From Actinomycetota bacterium (GTDB taxonomy: Bacteria; Actinomycetota; Actinomycetes; Actinomycetales; Microbacteriaceae): DNA of 5,948 nt. The notes beneath the pieces are model-generated. The model saw only the letters and a list, made by a program, of their open reading frames with translations, did no database searches and was not told the origin of the DNA. Where the stretch lies: positions 1 to 5,948 of the forward strand of contig VGAV01000165.1 of assembly GCA_016870695.1 (NCBI GenBank). Reading direction: 5' to 3'. Shown here one piece after another: positions 1-5,948 of the stretch. The position numbers and the translations under genes were made by a program. Position 1 is the first letter of the stretch, and each line of letters begins with the position of its first letter.

Positions 1-153
1 GTCGACCTCTCCTCGCTCACCCGCGACGCGACGGTCTTCGTCGTGCCGTGGCTCACGCTGCTGGTGCTCCTGGTGGCGGCGATCGCGGCGACGGCCGCCG
101 TGCTGCTGCGTCGCGCCGTCCTCGGACCGGTTCCGACGGAGGCGCGCGCATGA
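1..153 (+). CDS. C-terminal end of a membrane-anchored protein (5' truncated by window)
   Basis: Only the last 50 residues are visible, in the frame that ends at TGA 151-153. They contain one strongly hydrophobic stretch (about residues 12-37, beginning VFVVPWLTLLVLLV), followed by a short Arg-containing tail (LLRRAV) ending in TEARA. This is the layout of a single C-terminal membrane anchor with a positively charged cytoplasmic end, so most of the missing protein probably lies outside the membrane. The stop overlaps the start of the next gene (ATGA at 150-153), so the two are probably translationally coupled in one operon. The tail resembles the anchor of secreted surface proteins, such as the DUF916/WxL-interacting type found in Gram-positive bacteria. 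That is a guess from architecture only, and the family cannot be assigned from this fragment. Confidence 0.7.
   Translation, partial: VDLSSLTRDATVFVVPWLTLLVLLVAAIAATAAVLLRRAVLGPVPTEARA
138..152 (+). promoter_or_regulatory. Strong Shine-Dalgarno and coupled ATG of the sortase-like gene
   Basis: GGAGG at 138-142 lies 7 nt before an ATG at 150-152 that overlaps the upstream TGA (ATGA). This is an ideal ribosome-binding site and marks 150 as the natural start of the next gene. The frame opened here closes at TGA 300-302, whereas the conserved sortase-like protein lies in the -1 frame (see the CDS at 287). Confidence 0.75.
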
Positions 154-302
154 CCGTCTCGGAGACGCACGTGCCCGCCCGCGCCCGCCGCGTCCCGCGG
201 CCGCCCCGCCCGCCGCGCCGCGCCCCCCGCGCCGCGCCCCCCGCGCCCCCCGCACCCCGCTGCCGCTCACCGCGACCGAGTCGCTCGTGCGCGCCGTCGT
301 GA
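150..302 (+). other. 5' part of the sortase-like gene, out of frame with the rest (apparent frameshift)
   Basis: Translation from ATG 150 gives MTVSETHVPARARRVPRPP and then a Pro/Arg/Ala-rich stretch, ending at TGA 300-302. From about 257 this frame uses codons uncommon in such a genome (TCA, CGA, AGT, TGC). Over the same stretch the -1 frame reads PLPLTATESLVRAVV with G or C at every third position, and runs directly into the sortase-like protein. The coding frame therefore changes somewhere in the C-rich tract at about 190-260, which contains several runs of five or six C. One missing C in the assembly, a real mutation, or -1 ribosomal slippage would each rejoin the parts into a protein of about 321 residues. 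The tail would be a cytoplasmic, basic, proline-rich N-terminus ahead of the first membrane segment. Confidence 0.65.
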
Positions 303-1114
303 CGATGATGGCGGCCGTGACGCTCATGTTCGTCCTCGACGTGACGGTGTTCAGCCACCTGCAGCACCTCGTCTCGCAGCAACGTCTGTCGGACGACTTC
401 CGCGCGCAGCTGGAGGCCGGCACCGCGCCCGTCAGCGAATACACCTTCGACGACGACCTCCTCGCCGACGGGGCGCCGGTCGGGATCATCGAGATCCCCC
501 GCCTCGGTGTGCACGAGGTCGTCGTGGAGGGCAGCAGCGCCGCCGAGACCGCGCAGGGCGTCGCGCACCAGCGCGACAGCATCCTGCCCGGGCAGGCGGG
601 CGTGAGCTTCCTCCTGGCGCGGTCCGCTGCCTTCGGGGGTCCGTTCTCGGGGATCCAGAGCCTCAGCCCGGGCGACGCCATCTCGGTCCGGACCGGCCAG
701 GGCCTGCAGGAGTTCGAGGTGGTCGGCGTCCGCTACGCCGGCGATCCGACGCTGCCGAACCTGCGGCCCGGCGAGAGCCGGCTGGTCCTCATGACCTCGC
801 GGGGGGCGCCGTACGTGCCCACCGGTGTCGCCTACGTCGACGCCCGCCTGGTCGGCGACGCCCAGGCGCGCGGCGCCCGCGTGACGAGCACGGCGGCGCT
901 GCCCCCCGAGCAGCGCCCGATGGCCACGGACACGACCACGGCGTGGGCGCTGGTGTTCGCCCTCCAGTTCCTCATCGCGGCCGAGATCGCCGCCGTCTGG
1001 GCGTTCCGCCGCTTCGGCGCCCAGCGCACGTGGATCGTCTTCGTGCCGGTGCTCCTGCTCGCGGGCTTCCTCGTCGCCCACCAGCTCACGCTCCTGCTGC
1101 CCAACCTGCTCTGA
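287..1114 (+). CDS. Sortase-like membrane protein lacking the catalytic residues (pseudo-sortase)
   Basis: This 275-residue reading starts at GTG 287, which has no good ribosome-binding site; the true start is probably ATG 150 across a frame break. The protein has an N-terminal membrane segment (residues 1-22), an external domain (about 25-215) and two C-terminal membrane segments (about 217-240 and 248-271, with RRFG between them). The external domain follows the class E/F-type sortase plan: VGIIEIPRLGVHEVVVEG (65-82), LPGQAG (100-105), a GGPF.GIQSLSPGD block (117-130) and a late beta strand (165-171). Active sortases have AGHR before that block, but here the sequence is LARS, with Arg112 in the His position. 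The usual TTC is MTS, so Ser171 replaces the nucleophilic Cys. No Arg is found where the third catalytic residue is expected (about 179-181). I infer a non-catalytic binding or scaffold protein on the outer membrane face. It is translationally coupled to the upstream anchored protein and lies 60 bp before pstB, which suggests a link to the phosphate transporter. The fold call is from motifs only. Confidence 0.72.
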   Translation: MRAVVTMMAAVTLMFVLDVTVFSHLQHLVSQQRLSDDFRAQLEAGTAPVSEYTFDDDLLADGAPVGIIEIPRLGVHEVVVEGSSAAETAQGVAHQRDSILPGQAGVSFLLARSAAFGGPFSGIQSLSPGDAISVRTGQGLQEFEVVGVRYAGDPTLPNLRPGESRLVLMTSRGAPYVPTGVAYVDARLVGDAQARGARVTSTAALPPEQRPMATDTTTAWALVFALQFLIAAEIAAVWAFRRFGAQRTWIVFVPVLLLAGFLVAHQLTLLLPNLL

Positions 1115-1174
1115 CCCGTGCCGCGGCCGCCTCGCGGCGGCATCCCACCCGACCCGCTCGACCCGAGAGTCCCG

Positions 1175-2350
1175 ATGAACACTGAACCCGCATCCTCCGT
1201 CGCCGCCGGCGACCCGGCGCCCGCCGACGCCGCGCCCGCGTTGCGCACCGCGGTCGTCCGCGTGCCCGCGCCGGAGCCGTCCCTGCTGACGGAGGTCGTC
1301 CGCGTTCCCGACGCGCACGCCCCGGTCGTCCGCATGCCCGACGCGCACGCCCCGGCGGGGACGCCCGACACATCGCTCACGGAGGTCATCGTCGCCCCGG
1401 CGTCGGGGGAGCCGCCGGTGACGGGCGTGCCCGACGTGGTCGTCGTCCCGGCCGCCGCGCCCCCCGCGGGCCTGCGGCGTCGTTTCGGCCGGCGCCCCGC
1501 CCCCGCCCCCGGCCCGCGCCGTTCCGGCCCGGGAACCGCGGCCGCGGGCGAGAGCGTCCTGTCCGCCCCCGCCCCGCTCGCCACCCTCGACGCCCGCGGG
1601 ATCACGGCGTGGTTCGGCGACCACCAGGTGCTCGATCGGGTGTCGCTGACCATGCCCGCCGGCCAGGTCACCGCCCTCATCGGCCCGTCGGGCTGCGGCA
1701 AGTCCACGTTCCTGCGCATCCTGAACCGCATGCACGAGCTCGTCCCGTCGGCGTCCCTCGCGGGCGAGGTGCTCCTGGACGGCGTCGACATCTACGACCC
1801 CGAGCGGCGCCTCACCGACGCCCGCCGCGACATCGGGATGGTCTTCCAAAAGCCGAACCCGTTCCCGGCCATGTCGATCTACGACAACGTCATCGCGGGA
1901 CTCAAGCTCACCGGCATCCGCGCCGGCCGCGACGAGAAGGACCACCTCGTCGAGACGTCGCTGCAGAGCGCGGGCCTGTGGAAAGAGGTCAAGGATCGCC
2001 TCCGCGCCCCCGGCGGCGGCCTCTCCGGCGGGCAGCAGCAGCGTCTGTGCATCGCCCGCTCCCTGGCGATCAAGCCGAAGGTGCTCCTCATGGACGAGCC
2101 CTGCTCGGCGCTGGACCCCACCTCGACGCGCGTCATCGAGGAGACGATGGGACAGCTCCAGCACGAGGTGACCATCGTCATCGTCACGCACAACATGCAG
2201 CAGGCGCAGCGCGTGTCGCAGCAGTGCGCCTTCTTCCTGGCATCCCAGGGTCAGCCCGGCCACATCGTCGAGCACGGCGACACCGCGGCGATGTTCGACT
2301 CGCCCGTCGATCCGCGCACGTTCGACTACGTCAACGGCCGGTTCGGCTGA
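1175..2350 (+). CDS. pstB: PstB, phosphate ABC transporter ATPase, with long N-terminal extension
   Basis: The protein has 391 residues. PstB is the cytoplasmic ATPase that drives the high-affinity PstSCAB phosphate importer. All ABC motifs are intact: Walker A GPSGCGKST (170-178), Q-loop Gln225 in VFQKPNPFP, signature LSGGQQQR (283-290), Walker B VLLMDEP (303-309), D-loop SALD (311-314) and H-loop His339 in VTHNM. FQKPNPFPMSIYDN-type sequence, DEPCSALDP and the C-terminal DYVNGRFG are PstB hallmarks. The family is usually about 250-260 residues. Here the ATPase begins only near residue 135, after an extension rich in Pro, Ala and Val that holds a tandem repeat (41-60) and a basic patch GLRRRFGRRP (99-108). 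I chose ATG 1175 because GAGAG lies 5 nt before it; GTG 1118 is in frame but has no ribosome-binding site. No good in-frame start lies just before the ATPase domain, so the extension is probably real. pstS, pstC and pstA are not in the window and may lie upstream. Confidence 0.95.
   Translation: MNTEPASSVAAGDPAPADAAPALRTAVVRVPAPEPSLLTEVVRVPDAHAPVVRMPDAHAPAGTPDTSLTEVIVAPASGEPPVTGVPDVVVVPAAAPPAGLRRRFGRRPAPAPGPRRSGPGTAAAGESVLSAPAPLATLDARGITAWFGDHQVLDRVSLTMPAGQVTALIGPSGCGKSTFLRILNRMHELVPSASLAGEVLLDGVDIYDPERRLTDARRDIGMVFQKPNPFPAMSIYDNVIAGLKLTGIRAGRDEKDHLVETSLQSAGLWKEVKDRLRAPGGGLSGGQQQRLCIARSLAIKPKVLLMDEPCSALDPTSTRVIEETMGQLQHEVTIVIVTHNMQQAQRVSQQCAFFLASQGQPGHIVEHGDTAAMFDSPVDPRTFDYVNGRFG
1295..1354 (+). 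repeat. Tandem 2 x 30-bp repeat inside the PstB N-terminal extension
   Basis: Copy 1 (1295-1324) encodes VVRVPDAHAP and copy 2 (1325-1354) encodes VVRMPDAHAP. The copies differ at two bases (GTT versus ATG codon). Weaker relatives flank them: TAVVRVPAPEP just before and LTEVIVAP just after. The repeat keeps the reading frame and looks like a recent in-frame duplication in a low-complexity linker. Confidence 0.9.
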
Positions 2351-2368
2351 GCGCGCGCCGCCCCCTCG

Positions 2369-2423
2369 GGACCATGGATGCCGCGACCCCGACGCCCGGT
2401 CGGAGGCGTGGCATCCCCGGTCC
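2369..2423. terminator. Inverted repeat between convergent pstB and thrE (possible bidirectional terminator)
   Basis: The arms are GGACC (2369-2373) plus GGATGCC (2376-2382), pairing with GGCATCC (2410-2416) plus GGTCC (2419-2423). This gives 12 base pairs with a 2x2 internal mismatch and a 27-nt loop that can itself pair (CGACC 2384-2388 with GGTCG 2398-2402). It begins 18 nt after the pstB stop and its far arm touches the thrE stop codon. There is no T-run on either strand, so intrinsic termination is an inference from position and symmetry. Confidence 0.5.
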
Positions 2424-3820
2424 TACTTGCGCAGCCGGGCCCGGGTCCGGATGACGCTGGACAGCGTGGCGCGCAGCGGCTGCCCCAGGTAGATGCCGAG
2501 GGAGGCCCCGACGGCGAGCGCGATGCCGATCGTCGCCGCGCTGGCGAGGGTGGTGACGCCGGTCATGAGCACCGCCGGGTCCTCGCCGGACTCCACGACG
2601 CCGAGCAGACCGCGGAACACCGCCGCCCCGGGGACCAGCGGCAGGATTGCGGCCGTCGTGATCGCGACCGAGGGCACGTGCAGGCGGTACGCCACGACGA
2701 TGCCGACGAAGCTGCCGACGAACGCGCCGACGCCGCTGGCCGCGGCGACGTCGAACCCCAGCGACGACGTCGTGACGTAGCCCAGCCACGCGACGATGCT
2801 GAGCGCCGCGCTCACGAGGACGATCCGCGCCCCGGCGCCGTTGAACACCGCGACCGCGACGGCGATGACCGCCGCGCCGAGGAACTGCACGGGCAGCGGG
2901 CCGAGGGGGAGGGCGTTCGAGGGCGCGGACATCCCGAGCCCCAGCACGCGCACCGTTTCGAGCCCGGCGAGGATGCCGATGACCACGCCGAGGGTCTGGG
3001 TCGTGAGCTCGAGGATGCGCCCCGTCGCGGTGAGGGCGAACCCGTCGATCGCGTCCTGGGCCGCGCCGACGACGGTGAGTCCGGCGAGCATGAGGACGAT
3101 CCCGGATGCCACGATCACCGACGGCCGGATCGCCGCCGCCGCCTCGATTCCGGTGTACTCCAGCAGCGGCGAGAGCGCGGCGACGACCGTGAGGACGAAG
3201 CCGCCGGCGATCTGCGCGAAGAAGTAGGGCACGCGGGCGCGGGCGAGGGCGTACTGGGTGGTCGCGGCCATCGCCGCCGCGATGAACGACAGGACGAGGG
3301 CGAGCCAGTTCGCGCCGAACATGATCGCCACGCCCACGGCCAGTGACGCCTGGGCGGCGACGACGACCGGCGGCCGGTAGCGGAACGGCACCCGGCGGAT
3401 CGCGCGGCAGCGCGCGACCGCCGTGTCCAGGTCGAGGCCGCCGCCGATCTCGGTGACGAGGGCCTGCAGACGCTGCAGCTTCGCGTGGTCCGGCACCGAT
3501 CCGCGCACGACCCGCAGCAGCGTCGTCGGGTTCGTCGCCCCGGGGCGGCTGTGCGCGACCGTGATGGAGTTGTATGTCACGTCGACGTGGACCGGGTCGA
3601 GGCCGTAGGCGGCGCACACCCGGACGATGGTGAGCGTCACCTCGCTGGCGGGCGCCCCGACCACGAGCATCGTCTCGCCGATGCGGATCGACAGGTCGAG
3701 CACGCGCGCGGCGAACGCGTCGTCGATGACGGGGAGCAGGGTCGTGTCCGGCCCCGACGTCTCCTCGGTGTGGACGATCCGTCGCAGGGAGGACAGCAAT
3801 CGACGGGAAGTGGGGGGCAC
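2423..3820 (-). CDS. thrE: ThrE-family threonine/serine exporter
   Basis: The protein has 465 residues; C. glutamicum ThrE, the family prototype that exports L-threonine and L-serine, has 489. The N-terminal soluble domain (about 33-145, ThrE/DUF1212 type) contains GETMLVVGAPASEV (48-61) and then YGLDPVHVDVTYNSITV (72-88), both typical of the family. From residue 151 the rest is membrane, with about ten hydrophobic segments. The second half matches the ThrE_2/DUF3815 type and carries the PLVPGAAVFRGL signature at 394-405. Both halves are fused in one chain, as in actinobacterial ThrE. I chose GTG 3820 because GGAGG (complement of 3827-3831) lies 6 nt before it; longer readings would run into the promoter region and lysC. 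It is transcribed away from lysC and towards pstB. Export of a product of the neighbouring lysC-asd pathway is the likely role; the actual substrate is inferred from the family. Confidence 0.92.
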   Translation of the reverse strand: MPPTSRRLLSSLRRIVHTEETSGPDTTLLPVIDDAFAARVLDLSIRIGETMLVVGAPASEVTLTIVRVCAAYGLDPVHVDVTYNSITVAHSRPGATNPTTLLRVVRGSVPDHAKLQRLQALVTEIGGGLDLDTAVARCRAIRRVPFRYRPPVVVAAQASLAVGVAIMFGANWLALVLSFIAAAMAATTQYALARARVPYFFAQIAGGFVLTVVAALSPLLEYTGIEAAAAIRPSVIVASGIVLMLAGLTVVGAAQDAIDGFALTATGRILELTTQTLGVVIGILAGLETVRVLGLGMSAPSNALPLGPLPVQFLGAAVIAVAVAVFNGAGARIVLVSAALSIVAWLGYVTTSSLGFDVAAASGVGAFVGSFVGIVVAYRLHVPSVAITTAAILPLVPGAAVFRGLLGVVESGEDPAVLMTGVTTLASAATIGIALAVGASLGIYLGQPLRATLSSVIRTRARLRK

Positions 3821-3826
3821 CGCACG

Positions 3827-3831
3827 CCTCC
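3827..3831 (-). promoter_or_regulatory. Ribosome-binding site that sets the thrE start
   Basis: On the minus strand this reads GGAGG, 6 nt before GTG 3820. It decides the GTG start over other in-frame candidates, such as a TTG about 30 nt upstream that lacks such a site. Confidence 0.8.
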
Positions 3832-3864
3832 AGGAGCACGACAAGGCGGAACAGGGGGGACCGG

Positions 3865-3880
3865 CCGATCCTACCGATCC
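3865..3880. repeat. Paired CCGATCC repeat over the thrE -10 box (possible operator)
   Basis: CCGATCC occurs at 3865-3871 and again at 3874-3880, separated by TA, and overlaps the TAGGAT hexamer of thrE. A third related GGATCC lies at 3890-3895 within a near-palindrome (CCCGGATCCTGGG). A regulator bound here would block the thrE promoter. This is inferred from position only. Confidence 0.4.
3868..3873 (-). promoter_or_regulatory. Putative -10 box of thrE
   Basis: The minus strand reads TAGGAT, which fits the actinobacterial TANNNT -10 pattern and is identical to the hexamer before lysC. It lies 47 nt upstream of the thrE GTG. I see no convincing -35 box. Confidence 0.45.
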
Positions 3881-3958
3881 CGCCTTCCCGGATCCTGGGC
3901 GGCGCCGTCGCCGTGGCGCCCGCGCAAGCGCATGACCGAGGGGGAATGCACCCGCCCC

Positions 3959-3964
3959 TAGGAT
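3959..3964 (+). promoter_or_regulatory. Putative -10 box of lysC
   Basis: TAGGAT fits the TANNNT pattern, with no clear -35 box at a normal distance (an ATGACC lies too far upstream, at 3932-3937). Transcription from here would give a leader of about 65-70 nt before ATG 4038. It would also rule out the in-frame ATG at 3963 as a start. Confidence 0.5.
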
Positions 3965-3995
3965 GGGTCGTCGGGTGCGTCGTCCGAGCGCCCGT

Positions 3996-4029
3996 CGCGG
4001 CATCCCGACTGCCCGACACATCCGGGGAG
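3996..4029 (+). promoter_or_regulatory. lysC leader block shared with the asd leader, including Shine-Dalgarno
   Basis: CGCGGCATCC (3996-4005), CCCGA (4012-4016) and ACATCCG (4018-4024) occur in the same order before asd. GGGGAG at 4024-4029 is the lysC ribosome-binding site, 8 nt before the ATG. Whether the shared blocks are regulatory or only a common local sequence style is unknown. Confidence 0.4.
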
Positions 4030-4037
4030 TTCCTCTT

Positions 4038-5324
4038 ATGGCGCTGATCGTCCAGAAGTACGGCGGTTCGTCCGTCGCCGATGCCGAGAGCATCAAGCGG
4101 GTCGCCAAGCGCATCGTCGACACCCGCCGCGCGGGGCACGAGGTCGTCGTGGCCGTCAGCGCCATGGGCGACACCACCGACGAGCTGCTCGACCTCGCCG
4201 GACAGGTCGCGCCCATCCCCGCGCCGCGCGAGCTGGACATGCTGCTCTCCAGCGGAGAGCGCATCTCGATGGCGCTGCTGGCGATGGCCATCCACTCGAT
4301 GGGCTTCGAGGCGCGGTCCTTCACCGGCAGCCAGGCCGGCATGATCACGGATGCCACCCACGGAGCGGCCCGCATCGTCGACGTCACCCCGGTGCGTCTG
4401 CGCGAGGCGCTGGACGAGGGCGCGATCGTCATCGTCGCCGGGTTCCAGGGCTTCAACCGCGACACCCGCGACATCACCACGCTCGGCCGCGGCGGCTCCG
4501 ACACCACCGCCGTCGCGCTCGCCGCGGCGCTGAACGCGGACGTCTGCGAGATCTACAGCGACGTGGACGGGATCTTCACCGCCGACCCGCGCGTCGTCCC
4601 CCTCGCCCGCAAGCTCGACCGCGTCGGCAGCGAGGAGATGCTCGAGCTCGCCGCCAACGGGGCCAAGGTCCTCTACATCCGCGCCGTCGAGTACGCCCGC
4701 CGCCACGGCGTCCTCATCCACGCGCGGTCCACGTTCAGCTCGGGCGAGGGCACGTGGGTGCTCGACGCCTCCAAGAAGTCCCCGCTCGTCCCCGAGGGAG
4801 CCACCATGGAAGAGCCCATCGTCGCCGGCGTCGCCACCGACCTCAGCCAGGCCAAGATCACCGTCATCGGCGTCCCCGACGTCCCCGGCAAGGCGGCCGA
4901 CATCTTCAAGATCGTCGCCAAGTCCGGCGCGAACGTCGACATGATCGTGCAGAACGTCTCGGCCGCCGCCACCGGGCGCACCGACATCTCGTTCACGCTG
5001 CCGAAGGCCGACGCCACCGCGGCGCTCAAGGCGCTCGCGGGGGAGCAGGGCGAGGTCGGGTTCGCCAGCCTCGTGCACGACGACCAGATCGGCAAGCTGT
5101 CGGTCGTCGGCGCGGGCATGCGCACGCACTCGGGCGTGTCGGCGACGCTGTTCGAGGCGCTGAGCATGGCCGGCGTCAACATCGAGATGATCTCGACCTC
5201 CGAGATCCGCATCTCGGTCGTCGTCCGCGGCGTCGACCTGGCCGAGGCCGCGCGTCTCGTGCACACCGCGTACGGTCTGGACGGCGACGCCGAGGCGACC
5301 GTCCACGCCGGCACCGGCCGCTGA
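4038..5324 (+). CDS. lysC: Aspartokinase (alpha subunit, full length)
   Basis: The protein has 428 residues; C. glutamicum LysC has 421. It phosphorylates L-aspartate with ATP, the first step towards lysine, threonine, methionine and isoleucine. The N-terminal kinase domain (about 1-250) has KYGGSS (7-12), SSGER for aspartate binding, and [16 protein letters not shown] starting at 150. Two ACT domains follow (about 265-340 and 345-428), with [15 protein letters not shown] at 305-319 and [16 protein letters not shown] in the second. These bind the Lys/Thr inhibitors in the alpha2-beta2 actinobacterial enzyme. Ser318 stands where C. glutamicum has Thr311, a known feedback site; Ser308 and Thr315 match Ser301 and Thr308. 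ATG 4038 is chosen for GGGGAG 8 nt upstream and the standard [12 protein letters not shown] start. It is transcribed divergently from thrE, with asd next on the same strand after 223 bp. Confidence 0.97.
   Translation: MALIVQKYGGSSVADAESIKRVAKRIVDTRRAGHEVVVAVSAMGDTTDELLDLAGQVAPIPAPRELDMLLSSGERISMALLAMAIHSMGFEARSFTGSQAGMITDATHGAARIVDVTPVRLREALDEGAIVIVAGFQGFNRDTRDITTLGRGGSDTTAVALAAALNADVCEIYSDVDGIFTADPRVVPLARKLDRVGSEEMLELAANGAKVLYIRAVEYARRHGVLIHARSTFSSGEGTWVLDASKKSPLVPEGATMEEPIVAGVATDLSQAKITVIGVPDVPGKAADIFKIVAKSGANVDMIVQNVSAAATGRTDISFTLPKADATAALKALAGEQGEVGFASLVHDDQIGKLSVVGAGMRTHSGVSATLFEALSMAGVNIEMISTSEIRISVVVRGVDLAEAARLVHTAYGLDGDAEATVHAGTGR
4806..5324 (+). CDS. lysC: Aspartokinase beta subunit from an internal in-frame start
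   Basis: Inside lysC, GAGGGAG (4794-4800) lies 5 nt before ATG 4806, which opens [17 protein letters not shown] in the lysC frame. In C. glutamicum the beta subunit is made from the same kind of internal site. From memory it begins MEEAVLTGVATDKSEAK and is 172 residues long; this reading is also 172 residues. The product would contain only the two ACT domains (residues 257-428 of the alpha chain). It would pair with the alpha chain to form the inhibitor-binding interface. The site is visible and its use is inferred from homology. Confidence 0.75.
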   Translation: MEEPIVAGVATDLSQAKITVIGVPDVPGKAADIFKIVAKSGANVDMIVQNVSAAATGRTDISFTLPKADATAALKALAGEQGEVGFASLVHDDQIGKLSVVGAGMRTHSGVSATLFEALSMAGVNIEMISTSEIRISVVVRGVDLAEAARLVHTAYGLDGDAEATVHAGTGR

Positions 5325-5391
5325 CCTGACGCCCCGCGGGGTCCGGCGCGCGCGTCCGCTCTCGCCGAACTCCTGAGTTTTCCCGCGCGGC

Positions 5392-5407
5392 CGCCGCTTC
5401 CGCGGCG
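5392..5407 (+). terminator. Hairpin downstream of lysC (possible terminator)
   Basis: CGCCGC (5392-5397), loop TTCC, and GCGGCG (5402-5407) form a perfect 6-bp GC stem followed by TATTT. It lies 68 nt after the lysC stop. A second short hairpin around CCCCGCGGGG (5332-5341) is closer to the stop but lacks any T-run. If either works, asd depends partly on its own promoter. Confidence 0.35.
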
Positions 5408-5487
5408 TATTTCCGCCACTCGGCGCTGCATTCCGGACCGATTCTCCGGAGTTCCGCGGGGGCGAGGACGCCCCCCGGCGTTCGCGC

Positions 5488-5948
<461 letters not shown>

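Noticed and set aside
1118..1174. GTG 1118 as the start of pstB
   Set aside because: It has no Shine-Dalgarno sequence and lies 4 nt after the upstream stop. ATG 1175 has GAGAG at good spacing.
53..2275. Very long minus-strand open frame opposite the sortase-like gene and pstB
   Set aside because: Its translation is Arg/Gly/Asp-rich low complexity with no domain. It is the antisense shadow expected at this GC content, opposite genes with intact motifs.
3963..4037. In-frame upstream ATG giving lysC a 25-residue Arg-rich extension
   Set aside because: The ATG overlaps the likely -10 box and has no ribosome-binding site, whereas ATG 4038 has GGGGAG and the normal family N-terminus.
3965..4037. 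Lysine riboswitch or attenuator before lysC
   Set aside because: The leader is too short for a lysine riboswitch and contains no run of Lys or Thr codons in a leader peptide.
3821..4507. N-terminal extension of the ThrE frame up to 4507
   Set aside because: It would run antisense through lysC and across both promoters. GTG 3820 has a strong ribosome-binding site and the conserved domain begins shortly after.
2331..5306. Minus-strand open frame of nearly 1000 codons across thrE and lysC
   Set aside because: It is out of frame with thrE and antisense to lysC, and the composition is that of stop-poor GC-rich DNA.
5367..5454. GAACTCC/GGAGTTC inverted repeat downstream of lysC
   Set aside because: It is only 7 bp, separated by 74 nt and not extendable, so chance pairing is likely.

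Overview
The window is very GC-rich (I estimate a little over 70% G+C). Its gene types and TANNNT-like -10 boxes point to a high-GC actinobacterium. Microbacteriaceae (Microbacterium-like) is my best guess; it is not proven from this window. All six genes are chromosomal housekeeping or transport genes. I see no tRNA, rRNA, CRISPR array, insertion sequence or phage gene.

Left block (1-2350, plus strand). This is the 3' part of an operon. It begins with the last 50 residues of a protein that has a C-terminal membrane anchor. An ATGA overlap couples that gene to a membrane protein with a sortase-like fold, in which the catalytic His, Cys and Arg all appear to be replaced. The N-terminal part of the sortase-like gene is split by a frame break inside a C-rich tract. 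Next comes pstB, the ATPase of the high-affinity phosphate ABC transporter. This PstB carries an unusual extension of about 134 residues, rich in Pro, Ala and Val, that contains a tandem repeat.

Middle (2351-3820). pstB converges on a minus-strand gene for a ThrE-family threonine/serine exporter. An imperfect inverted repeat between the two stop codons could serve as a shared terminator.

Right block (3821-5948). thrE and an aspartokinase gene (lysC/ask) diverge from a 217-bp intergenic region, and each has a TAGGAT -10-like hexamer. lysC has the internal ribosome-binding site and ATG expected for a separately made beta subunit, as in Corynebacterium glutamicum. A 223-bp gap follows, holding a hairpin and a putative promoter. 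The window then ends inside asd (aspartate-semialdehyde dehydrogenase), just before its catalytic Cys. lysC and asd catalyse the first two steps of the aspartate family (Lys, Thr, Met, Ile), and ThrE exports one of the end products, so this half is a biosynthesis-plus-export neighbourhood.

The points most worth a second look are the apparently dead sortase coupled to pstB, its frame break, the extended PstB, and a recurring GGCATCC/GGATGCC heptamer. The heptamer sits 27-32 nt upstream of three start codons (pstB, lysC, asd) and also forms the arms of the convergent terminator.
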